Positions 1 to 8,102 are shown, numbered from the stretch's first letter. The stretch: DNA of 28,319 nt from Lachnospiraceae bacterium UBA3316 (GCA_002361955.1 DESK01000049.1:1-28319); one strand, 5' to 3'. Numbers and translations are program-made. The notes: a model not told the origin generated them from the sequence alone.

Positions 1-26
1 TCTACTTATTTGTTTCAAACTTTGCC

Positions 27-1253
27 TTAAGGTACCATCACTTCGCCTGCCGCAGCAGTCTCCGTTTCCACTGTCTTTTCCGACTCATTGGGCGGATCCG
101 GCAGCGTGAGATCCGGCTCCGGGTCAGGAGGCGGAAGCTCCTCCGATTTCAGCGGCCCGATCAGATCCTTCAGCACCTCTTCAGCCGTCATTTTCTGATA
201 ACCATCCGGATCTGTCAGCACGGATTTTCCGCTGACATTCCAGCGCATTTGTCCGAAGTGGCTCAGATATTTTTCATCCCGAATTTTTGTTTTAAACTTT
301 TTGCACCAGTCGGGATAATACTGCTCCATGTACTTCTGGGCCAGCACCGCGGCCTGGCTCACGATTTTTCCATCCGGTGTTACCGTACCGGAGAGCTGCA
401 CGCCCGGGTTGCTGGAGGAATGCAGCACCACTACGCTGCCGTCCTCACACTGGCCGATCACAATCCACACATGGCCGCAGTCCTTACAGGCGCTGCTCAT
501 GATATCCCCCGGCTTATAATCCTTCACATCCGCCCGTTTGATATAGGTTCCCCAGCCTCTGGAGGCATAATTTTTCGCCATATCCCTGGAAGACATCACA
601 TAGCCATTGTTGCCGCTTTTCGTATTCATCATGTTGTAAATTGCCCAGCCCACGTAACCGGAACAGTCCAGACCGTCGTGTCTCTGGTACTGGGTATTAT
701 AGAAATTGTAATCCTTCGACTGGGCATTGAAAAATCTTACCCATTGGCTGCTGACGCCCATGCTCCTGGCCTCCGGGCTTCCGCCGAGGCCGTCCACACT
801 CCAACCGCCGCCCCACACATAGATCGCCTTTCCGATGGGCTCAATGGCTCCCTGCAAAAATTTCTTAATCGTTGAGACCTTTTTCGTCGGCTCCTTCTTT
901 GTCCGGACCTGAAGCCGCTTGCTGTAAGCGCTGTAATATGTCCTGCCGCCCGTCTTCCTATAGGCCCGAACCTTGAAACGGTAAAGAGTCTTTGTGGGAA
1001 GACCGTACATGGTATACGTGTTCGTTCTCAGATCCTTCACCCGTATGTACTGCCCCGCGATCTTGCTGTAGCGGTAAATGACATAGCCTGCAGCCTTCGG
1101 AACCTTCTTCCATGCCAGCGTAATATAGTTTTTATCATAATCTGCCTTGAGGCCCGTGGGCGTCTTTACTTTTGCCGCTGCCGCCGTCTGCCCCAGGCAG
1201 AGAACCAGCAAAAGCACTGCCGCTGCCAGCCATCGCTTTTTCATTGTCCGCAC
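27..1253 (-). CDS. Secreted FN3-domain NlpC/P60-like cell wall hydrolase
   Basis: This is a 408-residue exported protein. Residues 1-27 form a signal peptide (basic start, Leu/Ala-rich core, AAAA end). Residues about 30-118 look like one fibronectin type III domain (SWKK-like strand ITLAWKKVPKAAGYVIYRY). Residues about 135-330 resemble a papain-like NlpC/P60 or CHAP fold, with the nucleophile Cys197 in LDCSGYVGW and His261 in CGHVWIVIG. The last 35 residues are Pro/Glu-rich. Family knowledge suggests peptidoglycan peptide hydrolysis outside the membrane; the exact bond is unknown. The start is GTG at 1253, because GGGGGA lies about 8 nt upstream; the in-frame ATG at 1244 is too far from it. 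It has its own promoter just downstream of dut. I am fairly sure of the domains and less sure of the substrate. Confidence 0.8.
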   Translation of the reverse strand: MRTMKKRWLAAAVLLLVLCLGQTAAAAKVKTPTGLKADYDKNYITLAWKKVPKAAGYVIYRYSKIAGQYIRVKDLRTNTYTMYGLPTKTLYRFKVRAYRKTGGRTYYSAYSKRLQVRTKKEPTKKVSTIKKFLQGAIEPIGKAIYVWGGGWSVDGLGGSPEARSMGVSSQWVRFFNAQSKDYNFYNTQYQRHDGLDCSGYVGWAIYNMMNTKSGNNGYVMSSRDMAKNYASRGWGTYIKRADVKDYKPGDIMSSACKDCGHVWIVIGQCEDGSVVVLHSSSNPGVQLSGTVTPDGKIVSQAAVLAQKYMEQYYPDWCKKFKTKIRDEKYLSHFGQMRWNVSGKSVLTDPDGYQKMTAEEVLKDLIGPLKSEELPPPDPEPDLTLPDPPNESEKTVETETAAAGEVMVP

Positions 1254-1301
1254 GTTTTCATTCCCCCTTATCCTGTGTCCTGCCGCTTCGCTTCTACAGC
1301 T

Positions 1302-1330
1302 ATTCTACCAGACTTGAAGACAGGGCACAA
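1302..1330 (-). promoter_or_regulatory. Sigma-A-like promoter of the FN3/NlpC hydrolase gene
   Basis: On the minus strand, TTGTGC (1330-1325) and TAGAAT (1307-1302) are separated by exactly 17 bp, about 50 nt upstream of the GTG start at 1253. The -35 is only a partial match to consensus; the -10 is good. Confidence 0.5.
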
Positions 1331-1357
1331 GAACCTTTTCCCTGTCAGCGCTGCCTG

Positions 1358-1867
1358 TTACGTCGTGCTCCCCAGTCCCCCGTTTCGCACTTCCGTCACA
1401 TCATCATCTACTGTGATGCCATATTCTACAAAAATCCCCTGCATAAAGCCTGTCCCCTTTTCCACGCAGAGAGTCTTTTTCTCGTTGGTATCATTGGTCA
1501 GCTTCGCGAAAATGTGGCCTTCATTGTCAGAATAAAAATAGTCGCTGTCAATGATGCCCACAGTATTGTTCAGCTGAAGGCGGAACTTAAATCCAAGCCC
1601 GCTTCTGGGATAGCACTTCAGTACCCAGTTTTCGTCCATCTCTACCCGGATTCCCGTGGGGATCTTCACTGTCTCACCGGGAGCCAGCACAAAATTCACA
1701 GGAGCAAAAAAATCATACCCCGCCGACCCGGCTGTGGCCCGCCTTGGCAGGCGAATCTCCTGATAAATCTTTTCGATCTCTTCCTGGGACATTCCGGGAA
1801 ATTCTCCGAGCCATCCCTCCTGAAACTGTTCAAAGCTTACTTTGTGAAATTTCGCAATCCTTTTCAT
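1358..1867 (-). CDS. dut: dUTP diphosphatase (trimeric dUTPase family)
   Basis: This 169-residue protein would hydrolyse dUTP to dUMP and pyrophosphate, keeping uracil out of DNA and feeding dTMP synthesis. The five trimeric dUTPase motifs can be followed in order: ATAGSAGYDF (motif 1), PRSGLG (motif 2), NTVGIIDSDY (motif 3, with the catalytic Asp), GTGFMQGIFVEYG (motif 4) and the Gly-rich end RNGGLGST (motif 5). An N-terminal extension of about 40 residues precedes motif 1, which is longer than in the shortest members. The start at 1867 has AGGAGG 5 nt upstream. That ribosome site overlaps the nrdG stop region, and the 9-bp gap makes co-transcription with nrdG likely, so both genes of nucleotide supply would share one control region. 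Confidence 0.9.
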   Translation of the reverse strand: MKRIAKFHKVSFEQFQEGWLGEFPGMSQEEIEKIYQEIRLPRRATAGSAGYDFFAPVNFVLAPGETVKIPTGIRVEMDENWVLKCYPRSGLGFKFRLQLNNTVGIIDSDYFYSDNEGHIFAKLTNDTNEKKTLCVEKGTGFMQGIFVEYGITVDDDVTEVRNGGLGSTT

Positions 1868-1876
1868 ATAATCCTC

Positions 1877-2368
1877 CTATTCACAGTACAGCACCGTCTG
1901 GCCGCTGGCCAGGGATTTCTGCACATCAATCACCCGCTGGTTTGCACTGCCTCTCCAATGAAGCTGCGTATCCCGCTTGTCTTTCTCATACTCTCCATCT
2001 ACCATAACATCCAGATACTTCACCAGGGAACGCTTCTTCTCTCTCTCCCACAGGCCTCCCGTATAGAGCCATATGGTCTTCTCAGGAAAACGGCTCCTGA
2101 CTTCCTTTACCAGAGCTTCCACGTCCATCCGGTTCCCCGGATAAAGAGGATCCCCCCCGCTTAAGGTCAGCCCCGACACGTAGCTCTTCTCCAGCTCCGC
2201 AAAAATCTCTTCCTTCGCTTTTTTATCAAAAGGAATCCCGCCGTTTGGATCCCAGGTGACGGGATTGTGGCATTCCTTGCAGCAATGGTTGCACCCCGCA
2301 ACCCATAATACGACGCGCAGCCCATCTCCGTTCAGCATATCGTCCTTTGTTATATTATGATATCTCAT
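1877..2368 (-). CDS. nrdG: Anaerobic ribonucleotide reductase activating protein
   Basis: This is a radical SAM activase that installs the glycyl radical on the class III ribonucleotide reductase NrdD. From the chosen start the protein is 163 residues. The 4Fe-4S motif CxxxCxxC is seen as Cys26, Cys30 and Cys33 within VAGCNHCCKECHNP, and LSGGDPL is the expected SAM-binding stretch. I choose ATG 2368 rather than the upstream ATG at 2428 because AGAGGA lies about 8 nt before it and because the family starts near MRYHNIT. Two NrdR-type boxes lie directly upstream. Its usual partner nrdD is not in this window, so the reductase must be elsewhere. It is followed by dut after 9 bp. Confidence 0.9.
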   Translation of the reverse strand: MRYHNITKDDMLNGDGLRVVLWVAGCNHCCKECHNPVTWDPNGGIPFDKKAKEEIFAELEKSYVSGLTLSGGDPLYPGNRMDVEALVKEVRSRFPEKTIWLYTGGLWEREKKRSLVKYLDVMVDGEYEKDKRDTQLHWRGSANQRVIDVQKSLASGQTVLYCE

Positions 2369-2402
2369 ACGCGCATATCCTCTCTGTCTATCAATCTTTC
2401 CC

Positions 2403-2449
2403 TCACCACATCTAGTGTTACTTTTCATTTTTCACACAGGATATTGTAG
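2403..2449 (-). promoter_or_regulatory. Pair of NrdR-type boxes upstream of nrdG
   Basis: Two 16-bp elements on the minus strand, CTACAATATCCTGTGT (2449-2434) and ACACTAGATGTGGTGA (2418-2403), each match about 12 of 16 positions of the NrdR consensus acaCwAtATaTwGtgt. Their starts are 31 bp apart, close to three helical turns, the spacing known for NrdR box pairs. TACAAT inside the first box could be a -10, but I see no convincing -35. The inferred role is ATP/dATP-responsive repression of nrdG-dut. Confidence 0.6.
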
Positions 2450-2527
2450 TGCGGTTCTTATCTTATCACTTTCCCTCCCTTCCGTCAACCCATTACAGCT
2501 GTGAAAAAACCGCATCGCGCAGTGCGC

Positions 2528-2570
2528 AAAAAAAGACTGCAGCCTGTCGGATTTTCCCACAGCTACAGTC
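2528..2570 (-). terminator. Intrinsic terminator of the isc-mnmA operon
   Basis: Just past the mnmA stop, the minus strand reads GACTGTAGCTGT, an 11-nt loop region, ACAGGCTGCAGTC and then seven T. The arms pair over about 12 bp with one bulge. This is a strong rho-independent terminator. Confidence 0.8.
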
Positions 2571-2579
2571 CTGCAACTC

Positions 2580-3671
2580 TCAATATTCCCCGGCTCTCAG
2601 GATCGTTCCGCCTCCGAGCACACGCTCTCCATCATAAAACACCACAGCCTGTCCCGGCGTGATGGCCCGCTGGGCCTCCGGGAAGACACAGCGAATCCTC
2701 CCCTCTCCGGCAAGCTCAATACGGCAGGGAGACCCTTTGTGGTTATAGCGAATCTTTGCCATGACCTCCATACCGTCAGTAAATTCCGGCACCGCCATAT
2801 AGTTCAGGCGGTCCGCCAGGAGCGTATGGCGGAAAATATCCTCATTTTCTCCTATGACCACCTCATTCGTCTCCGGGCAGATCCTGGAAACAAAAACGGG
2901 ATGGCCCATGGCAAGGTTTAAGCCCTTTCTCTGGCCGATGGTATAGTGCGTGATCCCCTTATGCCTTCCGATCACCTGGCCTGCCGTATTCACAAAGTTC
3001 CCTTCCGGTATGTGCCGTCCTGTATACTCCTCAATAAAACGGGCATAATCCTTGTCCGGCACGAAGCAGATCTCCTGGCTGTCCGGCTTGTGAGCCACCC
3101 GCAGGCCGATGTCCTCCGCTATCTGCCGGATCTCATCCTTCGAGAACTCCCCCACCGGCATAAGCGTATGGGATAGCTGCTCCTGGGTCAGGCTGTAGAG
3201 GGCATACGTCTGATCCTTCGCTGACGCAGCCGACTGCAGCAGCGTGTACCGCCCGTTGGGCAGCCTGCGGATTCTGGCGTAATGGCCGGTGGCGATATAA
3301 TCTGCCCCGATCTCCAGGCTTCGCTTAAGCAGGGACTCCCACTTTACGTACCGGTTACAGGCGATGCAGGGATTGGGCGTCCTGCCGTTTAAGTATTCCC
3401 CGGTAAAATAATCCATCACATTTTTCTTGAATTCCTTCTTGAAATTCATGACATAATAGGGAATCCCCAACTGATCCGCCACTCTCCTGGCATCGTCCAC
3501 AGCGCTTAGCCCGCAGCACCCGCCGTTCTCCTGCTGGATCGTTTCTTCCTCATCCTGCCAGATCTGCATGGTCACGCCGATAACCTCATAGCCCTGCTCT
3601 TTTAAAAGGTAAGCTGCCACGGAGGAATCCACGCCGCCGGACATGCCTACCACGACTTTTCCCTTACTCAT
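2580..3671 (-). CDS. mnmA: tRNA-specific 2-thiouridylase MnmA
   Basis: This enzyme thiolates U34 of tRNA Lys, Glu and Gln, taking sulfur that comes from a cysteine desulfurase. The protein is 363 residues from the chosen start. The N-terminal PP-loop motif SGGVDSS (about residues 11-17) binds ATP. The NPCIACN motif near residue 100 carries the first catalytic Cys, and SQEICFVPDKDY near residue 200 carries the second. GHYARI and the C-terminal beta-barrel segment are also present. ATG 3671 is preferred because AGGAG lies 7 nt upstream; the ATG at 3692 lacks one. It is the last gene of iscR-iscS-iscU-mnmA, so the sulfur donor is encoded in the same operon. Confidence 0.93.
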   Translation of the reverse strand: MSKGKVVVGMSGGVDSSVAAYLLKEQGYEVIGVTMQIWQDEEETIQQENGGCCGLSAVDDARRVADQLGIPYYVMNFKKEFKKNVMDYFTGEYLNGRTPNPCIACNRYVKWESLLKRSLEIGADYIATGHYARIRRLPNGRYTLLQSAASAKDQTYALYSLTQEQLSHTLMPVGEFSKDEIRQIAEDIGLRVAHKPDSQEICFVPDKDYARFIEEYTGRHIPEGNFVNTAGQVIGRHKGITHYTIGQRKGLNLAMGHPVFVSRICPETNEVVIGENEDIFRHTLLADRLNYMAVPEFTDGMEVMAKIRYNHKGSPCRIELAGEGRIRCVFPEAQRAITPGQAVVFYDGERVLGGGTILRAGEY

Positions 3672-3697
3672 ACCAACACTCCTGCTTTTCACAAGGC

Positions 3698-4141
3698 TTA
3701 ATATTCTTCCTCTTCTTCCTCTTCACCCTCGTGAATGTCAGACTTCGGCCTCTTCAGCCCTTCGATCTTAATGCCGTTCTTTTCCGCATAATCCCAGAGT
3801 GCCGCGTGGATCGCCTCCTCTGCCAGCAGAGAACAGTGAACCTTCACTGGGGGAAGTCCGTCCAGGGCTTCCATTACGGCCTTATTTGTCACCTGAAGGG
3901 CTTCCTGGATATTCTTTCCCTTTACAAGCTCCGTAGCCATGCTGCTGGTAGCCACAGCCGCGCCGCAGCCAAAGGTTTTAAATTTGACGTCCCTGATAAT
4001 GCCGTTATCGTCGATATCAAGATAAATTCTCATGATATCACCGCATTTTGCGTTGCCGACTGTTCCCACGCCGCTGGCGTTCTCGATCTCTCCTACATTC
4101 CTGGGATTGTTAAAATGATCCATTACCTTTTCACTGTACAT
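3698..4141 (-). CDS. iscU: Iron-sulfur cluster scaffold, IscU/NifU N-terminal type
   Basis: This 147-residue scaffold would assemble Fe-S clusters from iron and IscS-derived sulfur and pass them to apoproteins. The three ligand cysteines are visible: Cys33 in NAKCGD, Cys59 in FGCGA and Cys103 in VHCSLL, with Asp35 next to the first. The protein opens with YSEKVMDHFNNPRNVG, typical of the family. The C-terminus is unusual in ending with a run of glutamates after DIHEG. It lies 34 bp after iscS and 26 bp before mnmA. Only this IscU-like scaffold is seen; no IscA, HscA or HscB genes are present, as is common for clostridial minimal isc sets. Confidence 0.92.
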   Translation of the reverse strand: MYSEKVMDHFNNPRNVGEIENASGVGTVGNAKCGDIMRIYLDIDDNGIIRDVKFKTFGCGAAVATSSMATELVKGKNIQEALQVTNKAVMEALDGLPPVKVHCSLLAEEAIHAALWDYAEKNGIKIEGLKRPKSDIHEGEEEEEEEY

Positions 4142-4175
4142 AATTGTTATTCCTCCAACGCTTTCTATATTTTCT

Positions 4176-5357
4176 TTATTTTTGCTTTTTTACAAAATCC
4201 TCATACAACGGTGACATGCTGCGCAGTCTCTCCACGATCTTTTTGATCGACTCCGCCACATAGTCCATATCTTCCTTCGTGATTTCCTCGCTCAGCGTCA
4301 GCCGCAGAGAGCCGTGGGCAATCTCATGAGGCAGCCCGATGGCCAAAAGCACATGGGAGGGATCCAGGGAGCCCGACGTGCAGGCAGAGCCGCTGGAGCC
4401 GCAGATACCGTCCATATCCAGCATAATCAGCAGAGATTCTCCCTCGATGAACTGGAAGCTGAAATTTATGTTATTCGGCAGCCTGTTTGTCCTGTGGCCG
4501 TTTAAGCGTGTATAGGGGATCTCTTTTAAGATCTTGTCGATCAGATAATCCCTGACCTCCGTCTCATGCCTGGTGCGCTCCTCCATCGTCGCCATGGCGC
4601 GCTCTACAGCCTTTCCAATTCCCACGATCCCGGGCACATTTTCCGTCCCGGCCCGTCTCTTTCTCTCCTGGGCGCCGCCGTGGACGAAGGAACGGATCTT
4701 CACGCCCTTGCGGATATACAGGAAACCAATGCCCTTGGGGCCGTTCAGCTTATGGCCGCTGGCACTGAGCATATCGATATGGCACTCATCCACATTGATT
4801 GGGATCTGGCCAAAGGCCTGCACAGCGTCTGTGTGGAAAAGGATTCCCTTCTCATGGGCGATCTGGCCGATTTCCTTGATCGGCTGGATCGTTCCGATCT
4901 CGTTATTGGCAAACATCACAGAGATCAGGATCGTATCCGGACGAATGGCTTTTTTCAGCTCATCCAGCTTCACGGTACCGTTCTCGTCTACGCCCACATA
5001 GGTGATCTCAAATCCCCTCTTCTCCAGATATTCCGCTGTATGCAGGATGGCATGATGCTCAATCTTTGTGGTGATGATATGCTTTCCTTTTTTTTCATAG
5101 GCCTCGGCTGTAGCCTTTAATGCCCAGTTGTCCGACTCTGAGCCGCCTGCCGTAAAGTAAATCTCGTTATCCGCGGCGCCCAGGGCCTTCGCGATAATTT
5201 CCCGGCTCTTTGTAATAGCCGCCTTGCTCTTTCCTGCAAATTCATACACGCTGGAGGGATTGCCATAATACTCCGTAAAATACGGAAGCATCGCCTCCAC
5301 AACCTCCGGCGCAGTCTTCGTCGTCGCGGCATTATCCAGATAAATAAATTTTGCCAT
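4176..5357 (-). CDS. iscS: Cysteine desulfurase IscS/NifS
   Basis: This 393-residue PLP enzyme converts cysteine to alanine and carries the sulfur as a persulfide for IscU and MnmA. It starts with YLDNAATTK, and the PLP-binding Lys203 is in SASGHKLNGPKG. HTDAVQAFGQ contains the cofactor-contacting Asp and Gln. The catalytic Cys326 lies in GSSGSACTSGS, and RAGTENVPG is also present. Length and motifs match group I desulfurases. A ribosome-binding site lies just before ATG 5357, and the gene follows iscR after 69 bp. Its position between the cluster regulator and the scaffold leaves little doubt about its role. Confidence 0.93.
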   Translation of the reverse strand: MAKFIYLDNAATTKTAPEVVEAMLPYFTEYYGNPSSVYEFAGKSKAAITKSREIIAKALGAADNEIYFTAGGSESDNWALKATAEAYEKKGKHIITTKIEHHAILHTAEYLEKRGFEITYVGVDENGTVKLDELKKAIRPDTILISVMFANNEIGTIQPIKEIGQIAHEKGILFHTDAVQAFGQIPINVDECHIDMLSASGHKLNGPKGIGFLYIRKGVKIRSFVHGGAQERKRRAGTENVPGIVGIGKAVERAMATMEERTRHETEVRDYLIDKILKEIPYTRLNGHRTNRLPNNINFSFQFIEGESLLIMLDMDGICGSSGSACTSGSLDPSHVLLAIGLPHEIAHGSLRLTLSEEITKEDMDYVAESIKKIVERLRSMSPLYEDFVKKQK

Positions 5358-5426
5358 TTTTAATCACTCCTTACTTTTCCTGCGATCTATATGATTTTTA
5401 TGTTTATGCTTTAGGATCAAATATTT

Positions 5427-5891
5427 TCACTGGCAGGGTCTCCTGCCCTGCTGCTCTGCGCCGCCGCGGTCCTTTACGGCTTTGCTTTCCTCGACAAGCT
5501 GGGACAGCTTGATCTCGTCCACCGCCTGGGTGATACTGTCATTAATTCTCTGCCATACATATTTGGTGACACAGAAATCGGCTTCCTCGCAGCCGCCCTC
5601 CGCATCCAGCCCTGCGCAGGCTACAGCCTCCAGATTTCCCTCCAGGGCCCGCAAAATATCTCCTACGGAAATCTCCTCTGCCGGCCTGGCAAGCATGTAA
5701 CCGCCCCCGGCTCCCCGGATGCTCTTAACAAGTCTGGCCTTTTTGAGCTTCGCCACCAGCTGCTCCAGATAACTCTCGGAGATGTGCTCTCTGGCAGCAA
5801 TACTGCTGATAGATACGGCAGATTCTTCACTGTACACGGCCAGGTCGATCAGCGCGCGAAGGCCATATCTGCCTTTTGTGGACAGCTTCAT
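5427..5891 (-). CDS. iscR: Rrf2-family Fe-S cluster regulator, IscR-like
   Basis: This is a 154-residue winged-helix repressor of the Rrf2 family. It begins MKLSTKGRYGLRALIDLAVY, and the helix-turn-helix region SISSIAAREHISESYLEQLV is followed by the wing RGAGGGYMLARP. Three cysteines, Cys92, Cys101 and Cys107, sit where IscR holds its 2Fe-2S cluster, which supports an Fe-S-sensing role rather than a CymR-like role. ATG 5891 is selected because GGAGG lies 7 nt upstream; a longer reading frame to 5969 would run through the promoter itself. It leads iscS, iscU and mnmA and probably represses its own operon through the palindrome just upstream. Confidence 0.88.
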   Translation of the reverse strand: MKLSTKGRYGLRALIDLAVYSEESAVSISSIAAREHISESYLEQLVAKLKKARLVKSIRGAGGGYMLARPAEEISVGDILRALEGNLEAVACAGLDAEGGCEEADFCVTKYVWQRINDSITQAVDEIKLSQLVEESKAVKDRGGAEQQGRRPCQ

Positions 5892-5907
5892 AATGCTTCC
5901 TCCTTTC

Positions 5908-5932
5908 AAATCCGAGTATTTTACTGGGATTT
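5908..5932. promoter_or_regulatory. Probable IscR/Rrf2 operator palindrome
   Basis: A 25-bp inverted repeat, AAATCCGAGT, 5-bp spacer ATTTT, ACTGGGATTT (9 of 10 arm positions pair), lies between the expected transcription start and the iscR ribosome site. A second short dyad, ACTTC-TGT-GAAGT (5949-5961), occupies the promoter spacer. Position and symmetry suggest autoregulation by the Rrf2 protein. Confidence 0.6.
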
Positions 5933-5940
5933 TCGATTTG

Positions 5941-5969
5941 ACTATATCACTTCTGTGAAGTTCTGTCAA
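5941..5969 (-). promoter_or_regulatory. Sigma-A promoter of iscR-iscS-iscU-mnmA
   Basis: The minus strand has a perfect TTGACA (5969-5964), a 17-bp spacer and TATAGT (5946-5941). Transcription should start near 5934, about 43 nt before the iscR start codon. Confidence 0.85.
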
Positions 5970-6018
5970 CCCTCAGATGAGAATATATTGATAAAAATCA
6001 TTTCAGGCAGGAAGCTTT

Positions 6019-7554
6019 ATGAACCAAAAACATGTGATTCTCCAAGGAGCGCTGATCCTGACGATGGTGGGCTTCGTCAGCCGGATCATTGGCTTCTTCT
6101 ATAGAATATTCCTCTCCCAGGCCATCGGTGCGGAGGGCGTAGGCATCTACCAGCTGATCTTCCCGGTGTACTCCATGGCCTTCTCCCTCACCGCCTCCGG
6201 CATTCAGACTGCCATCTCACGAAATGTTTCCGGCAAAATGGCCCTGGGCGATAAGAAGGGAGCCCGGTCTGTATTCCTGGCCGGACTTATCCTTACCCTG
6301 GGCGGCGCTCTGCCGACCGCCCTCTTTCTCTATGTTCAGGCCCCCTGGATCGCCTGCTCCCTTTTAAAAGAGAGCCGCTGCCAGGATCTGATCCGCCTTC
6401 TCGCCTTCGCCCTGCCCTTTGCAGGCATCCATTCCTGCGTGGGCGGCTACTATCTGGGGCTGAAAAAGACAGGCGTTCCCGCCGTCTCCCAGCTGGTGGA
6501 GCAGCTGGCCCGTGTGTCTGTCTCCTATCTGGTGTACCTGATTTTCCTGGAAAATGGCATGTCTCCAACACCTCTCCTGGCTGTGATCGGCCTGGTCTTT
6601 GAGGAGGCCGCCTCCGCCCTGTTCTGCCTGACGGCTGCCCTCCTGCACTTTGGAAAACAAAAAAGAGAGCACGCCTCTTCGTCCCTGCCCTGGGCAACGC
6701 TGCTTTGCCTTTCCCTGCCCCTGACAGCCAACCGGGTACTGATCAACCTTTTACAAAGCATAGAGGCTGTCTGCATCCCCCTGCGCCTCCAGCTTTCAGG
6801 GCTTACCACCTCCTCGGCCCTTTCCGTCTACGGCGTACTCACGGGCATGGCCATGCCCCTGGTGCTCTTTCCCTCCGCCGTCACCAGCGCGATCTCCGTC
6901 ATGCTGCTTCCAACCGTATCCGAGGCCCAGGCCGCAAACAACGAGCGGCGGATCACAAAAACCCTGGAGGGCACCGTGCGCTACAGCCTGATCCTTGGCA
7001 TCCTCTGCACAGGGATCTTTCTCTGTTTTGGGGACGCCCTGGGAACCGCGCTCTTTCACAACGAGATGGCCGGGCAATTTATTTTGATCCTGGCCTGGAT
7101 CTGCCCCTTTCTCTACCTTGGCACAACCCTCACCAGCATCCAAAACGGCATGGGAAAGACAGTCACCACCTTCTGGCAAAACGCCCTCTCCCTGTTGCTG
7201 CGTATCCTGTTTGTCTGGTATGCCGTCCCGCACTTTGGCATTGCAGGTTATCTCTGGGGACTTTTGGCCAGCCAGCTCTTTTCCGCCGCAGCCGCCCTGT
7301 TTTCTCTTTCCCGCGAAGTGCCCTTCCGGTTTGACAGTATGGGCTGGATCGGAAAACCTGTGTTTGCCTTGAGCCTCAGCGCCGGAATCATGTACTTTTT
7401 CCGTTTTCTTCTTTTGCATTTGCACTGGAACCTTCTCCCTGCCCTGGAGATTTTTCTCTCCGTGTGCCTGCTCTCTTTCATCTACCTTAGTATGATGTTT
7501 TTTTCTCAGTTTTACATACTTTTTCAGAAAAAAGACATACTAAAAAGGCAGTAA
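6019..7554 (+). CDS. SpoVB-like lipid/polysaccharide flippase (MOP superfamily)
   Basis: This 511-residue integral membrane protein has a dozen or more hydrophobic segments, starting with LQGALILTMVGFVSRIIGFFYR, the typical first helix of SpoVB/MurJ-type MOP transporters (also AIGAEGVGIYQLIFPVY and ASGIQTAISR). Family members flip lipid-linked wall or spore-cortex precursors, or exopolysaccharide units. The spore-coat genes only 21 bp downstream on the same strand favour a sporulation role. The start is supported by AGGA 6 nt upstream. It is divergent from iscR. No convincing sigma-A promoter is visible in front, which would fit a sporulation sigma factor, but I cannot demonstrate one. MurJ itself is a less likely alternative. 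Confidence 0.8.
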   Translation: MNQKHVILQGALILTMVGFVSRIIGFFYRIFLSQAIGAEGVGIYQLIFPVYSMAFSLTASGIQTAISRNVSGKMALGDKKGARSVFLAGLILTLGGALPTALFLYVQAPWIACSLLKESRCQDLIRLLAFALPFAGIHSCVGGYYLGLKKTGVPAVSQLVEQLARVSVSYLVYLIFLENGMSPTPLLAVIGLVFEEAASALFCLTAALLHFGKQKREHASSSLPWATLLCLSLPLTANRVLINLLQSIEAVCIPLRLQLSGLTTSSALSVYGVLTGMAMPLVLFPSAVTSAISVMLLPTVSEAQAANNERRITKTLEGTVRYSLILGILCTGIFLCFGDALGTALFHNEMAGQFILILAWICPFLYLGTTLTSIQNGMGKTVTTFWQNALSLLLRILFVWYAVPHFGIAGYLWGLLASQLFSAAAALFSLSREVPFRFDSMGWIGKPVFALSLSAGIMYFFRFLLLHLHWNLLPALEIFLSVCLLSFIYLSMMFFSQFYILFQKKDILKRQ

Positions 7555-7575
7555 ATATTAAGGAGGACTTCTCAT

Positions 7576-7764
7576 ATGATGACAGAAATCTCAGAACTGG
7601 ATTTACAGAACCTCCGCCATCTGATCGGCGGATACACCACCACCCACTGCAAGATGACAAACTACGCAAATCAGGCCACTGACCAGAGCGTTAAGCAGTT
7701 TTTCCAGAAATCTGCTCAGTCCGCACTGGAAACTAAGCAGCAGCTTATGAAATTTTTACAGTAA
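7576..7764 (+). CDS. Small CotF-like spore coat protein
   Basis: This 62-residue soluble protein contains the Gln/His/Lys-rich helical pattern of the CotF coat family (ELDLQNLRHLIGGYTTTHCKM and FFQKSAQSALETKQQLMKFL). AGGAGG lies 9 nt before ATG 7576; a second ATG follows at once. It is 21 bp after the SpoVB-like gene and 21 bp before a second CotF-like gene, so the three are probably one sporulation transcript. The two short proteins resemble the two halves of longer coat proteins. The function, coat assembly on the forespore, is inferred from family resemblance only. Confidence 0.7.
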   Translation: MMTEISELDLQNLRHLIGGYTTTHCKMTNYANQATDQSVKQFFQKSAQSALETKQQLMKFLQ

Positions 7765-7785
7765 AAACAGCAGGAGGGTATGAAC

Positions 7786-8034
7786 ATGGATGAAAAGACA
7801 ATGGTAGCAGACACACTGGCAGGCATCAACGGAGAACTGACCCGGTACGCAGGCATGATCGCCCAGTCCGAAAACCCGCAGTTAAAACAGACGTTAAAAC
7901 AGATCCGCAACCAGTGCGAGATGTCCCAGGAAGAGCTGTATCAGATTGCCAGAAGCAAACAGTATTACGTTCCGGCAGCCAAAGCCACCGCTGAAGAAGT
8001 GGCTCACGTCCGTCAGATCCTGACACAGGGCTAA
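7786..8034 (+). CDS. CotF-family spore coat protein
   Basis: This is an 82-residue CotF-type protein: MVADTLAGINGELTRYAGMI is followed by a helix and the Tyr/Gln-rich segment ELYQIARSKQYYVPA that is typical of clostridial coat proteins. I place the start at ATG 7786, where AGGAGG lies 8 nt upstream; the ATG at 7780 is only 2 nt from that site. It follows the smaller CotF-like gene and is closed by a long hairpin. Probably a structural coat or inter-coat protein made in the mother cell; this is family knowledge, not seen here directly. Confidence 0.75.
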   Translation: MDEKTMVADTLAGINGELTRYAGMIAQSENPQLKQTLKQIRNQCEMSQEELYQIARSKQYYVPAAKATAEEVAHVRQILTQG

Positions 8035-8045
8035 TCGTTGAAAAA

Positions 8046-8093
8046 GGAAAGGTCTCGGCTTTGCAGAGCGATTTGCAAAGGCCGGGCCTTTCC
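8046..8093. terminator. Bidirectional terminator hairpin between cotF and the permease remnant
   Basis: GGAAAGGTCTCGGCTTTGCA pairs with TGCAAAGGCCGGGCCTTTCC across an 8-nt loop, a stem of nearly 20 bp. On the minus strand it is followed by TTTTTC, so it best ends the convergent permease transcript; on the plus strand the T run is poorer. Confidence 0.7.
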
Positions 8094-8102
8094 TCTTAAA
8101 TA

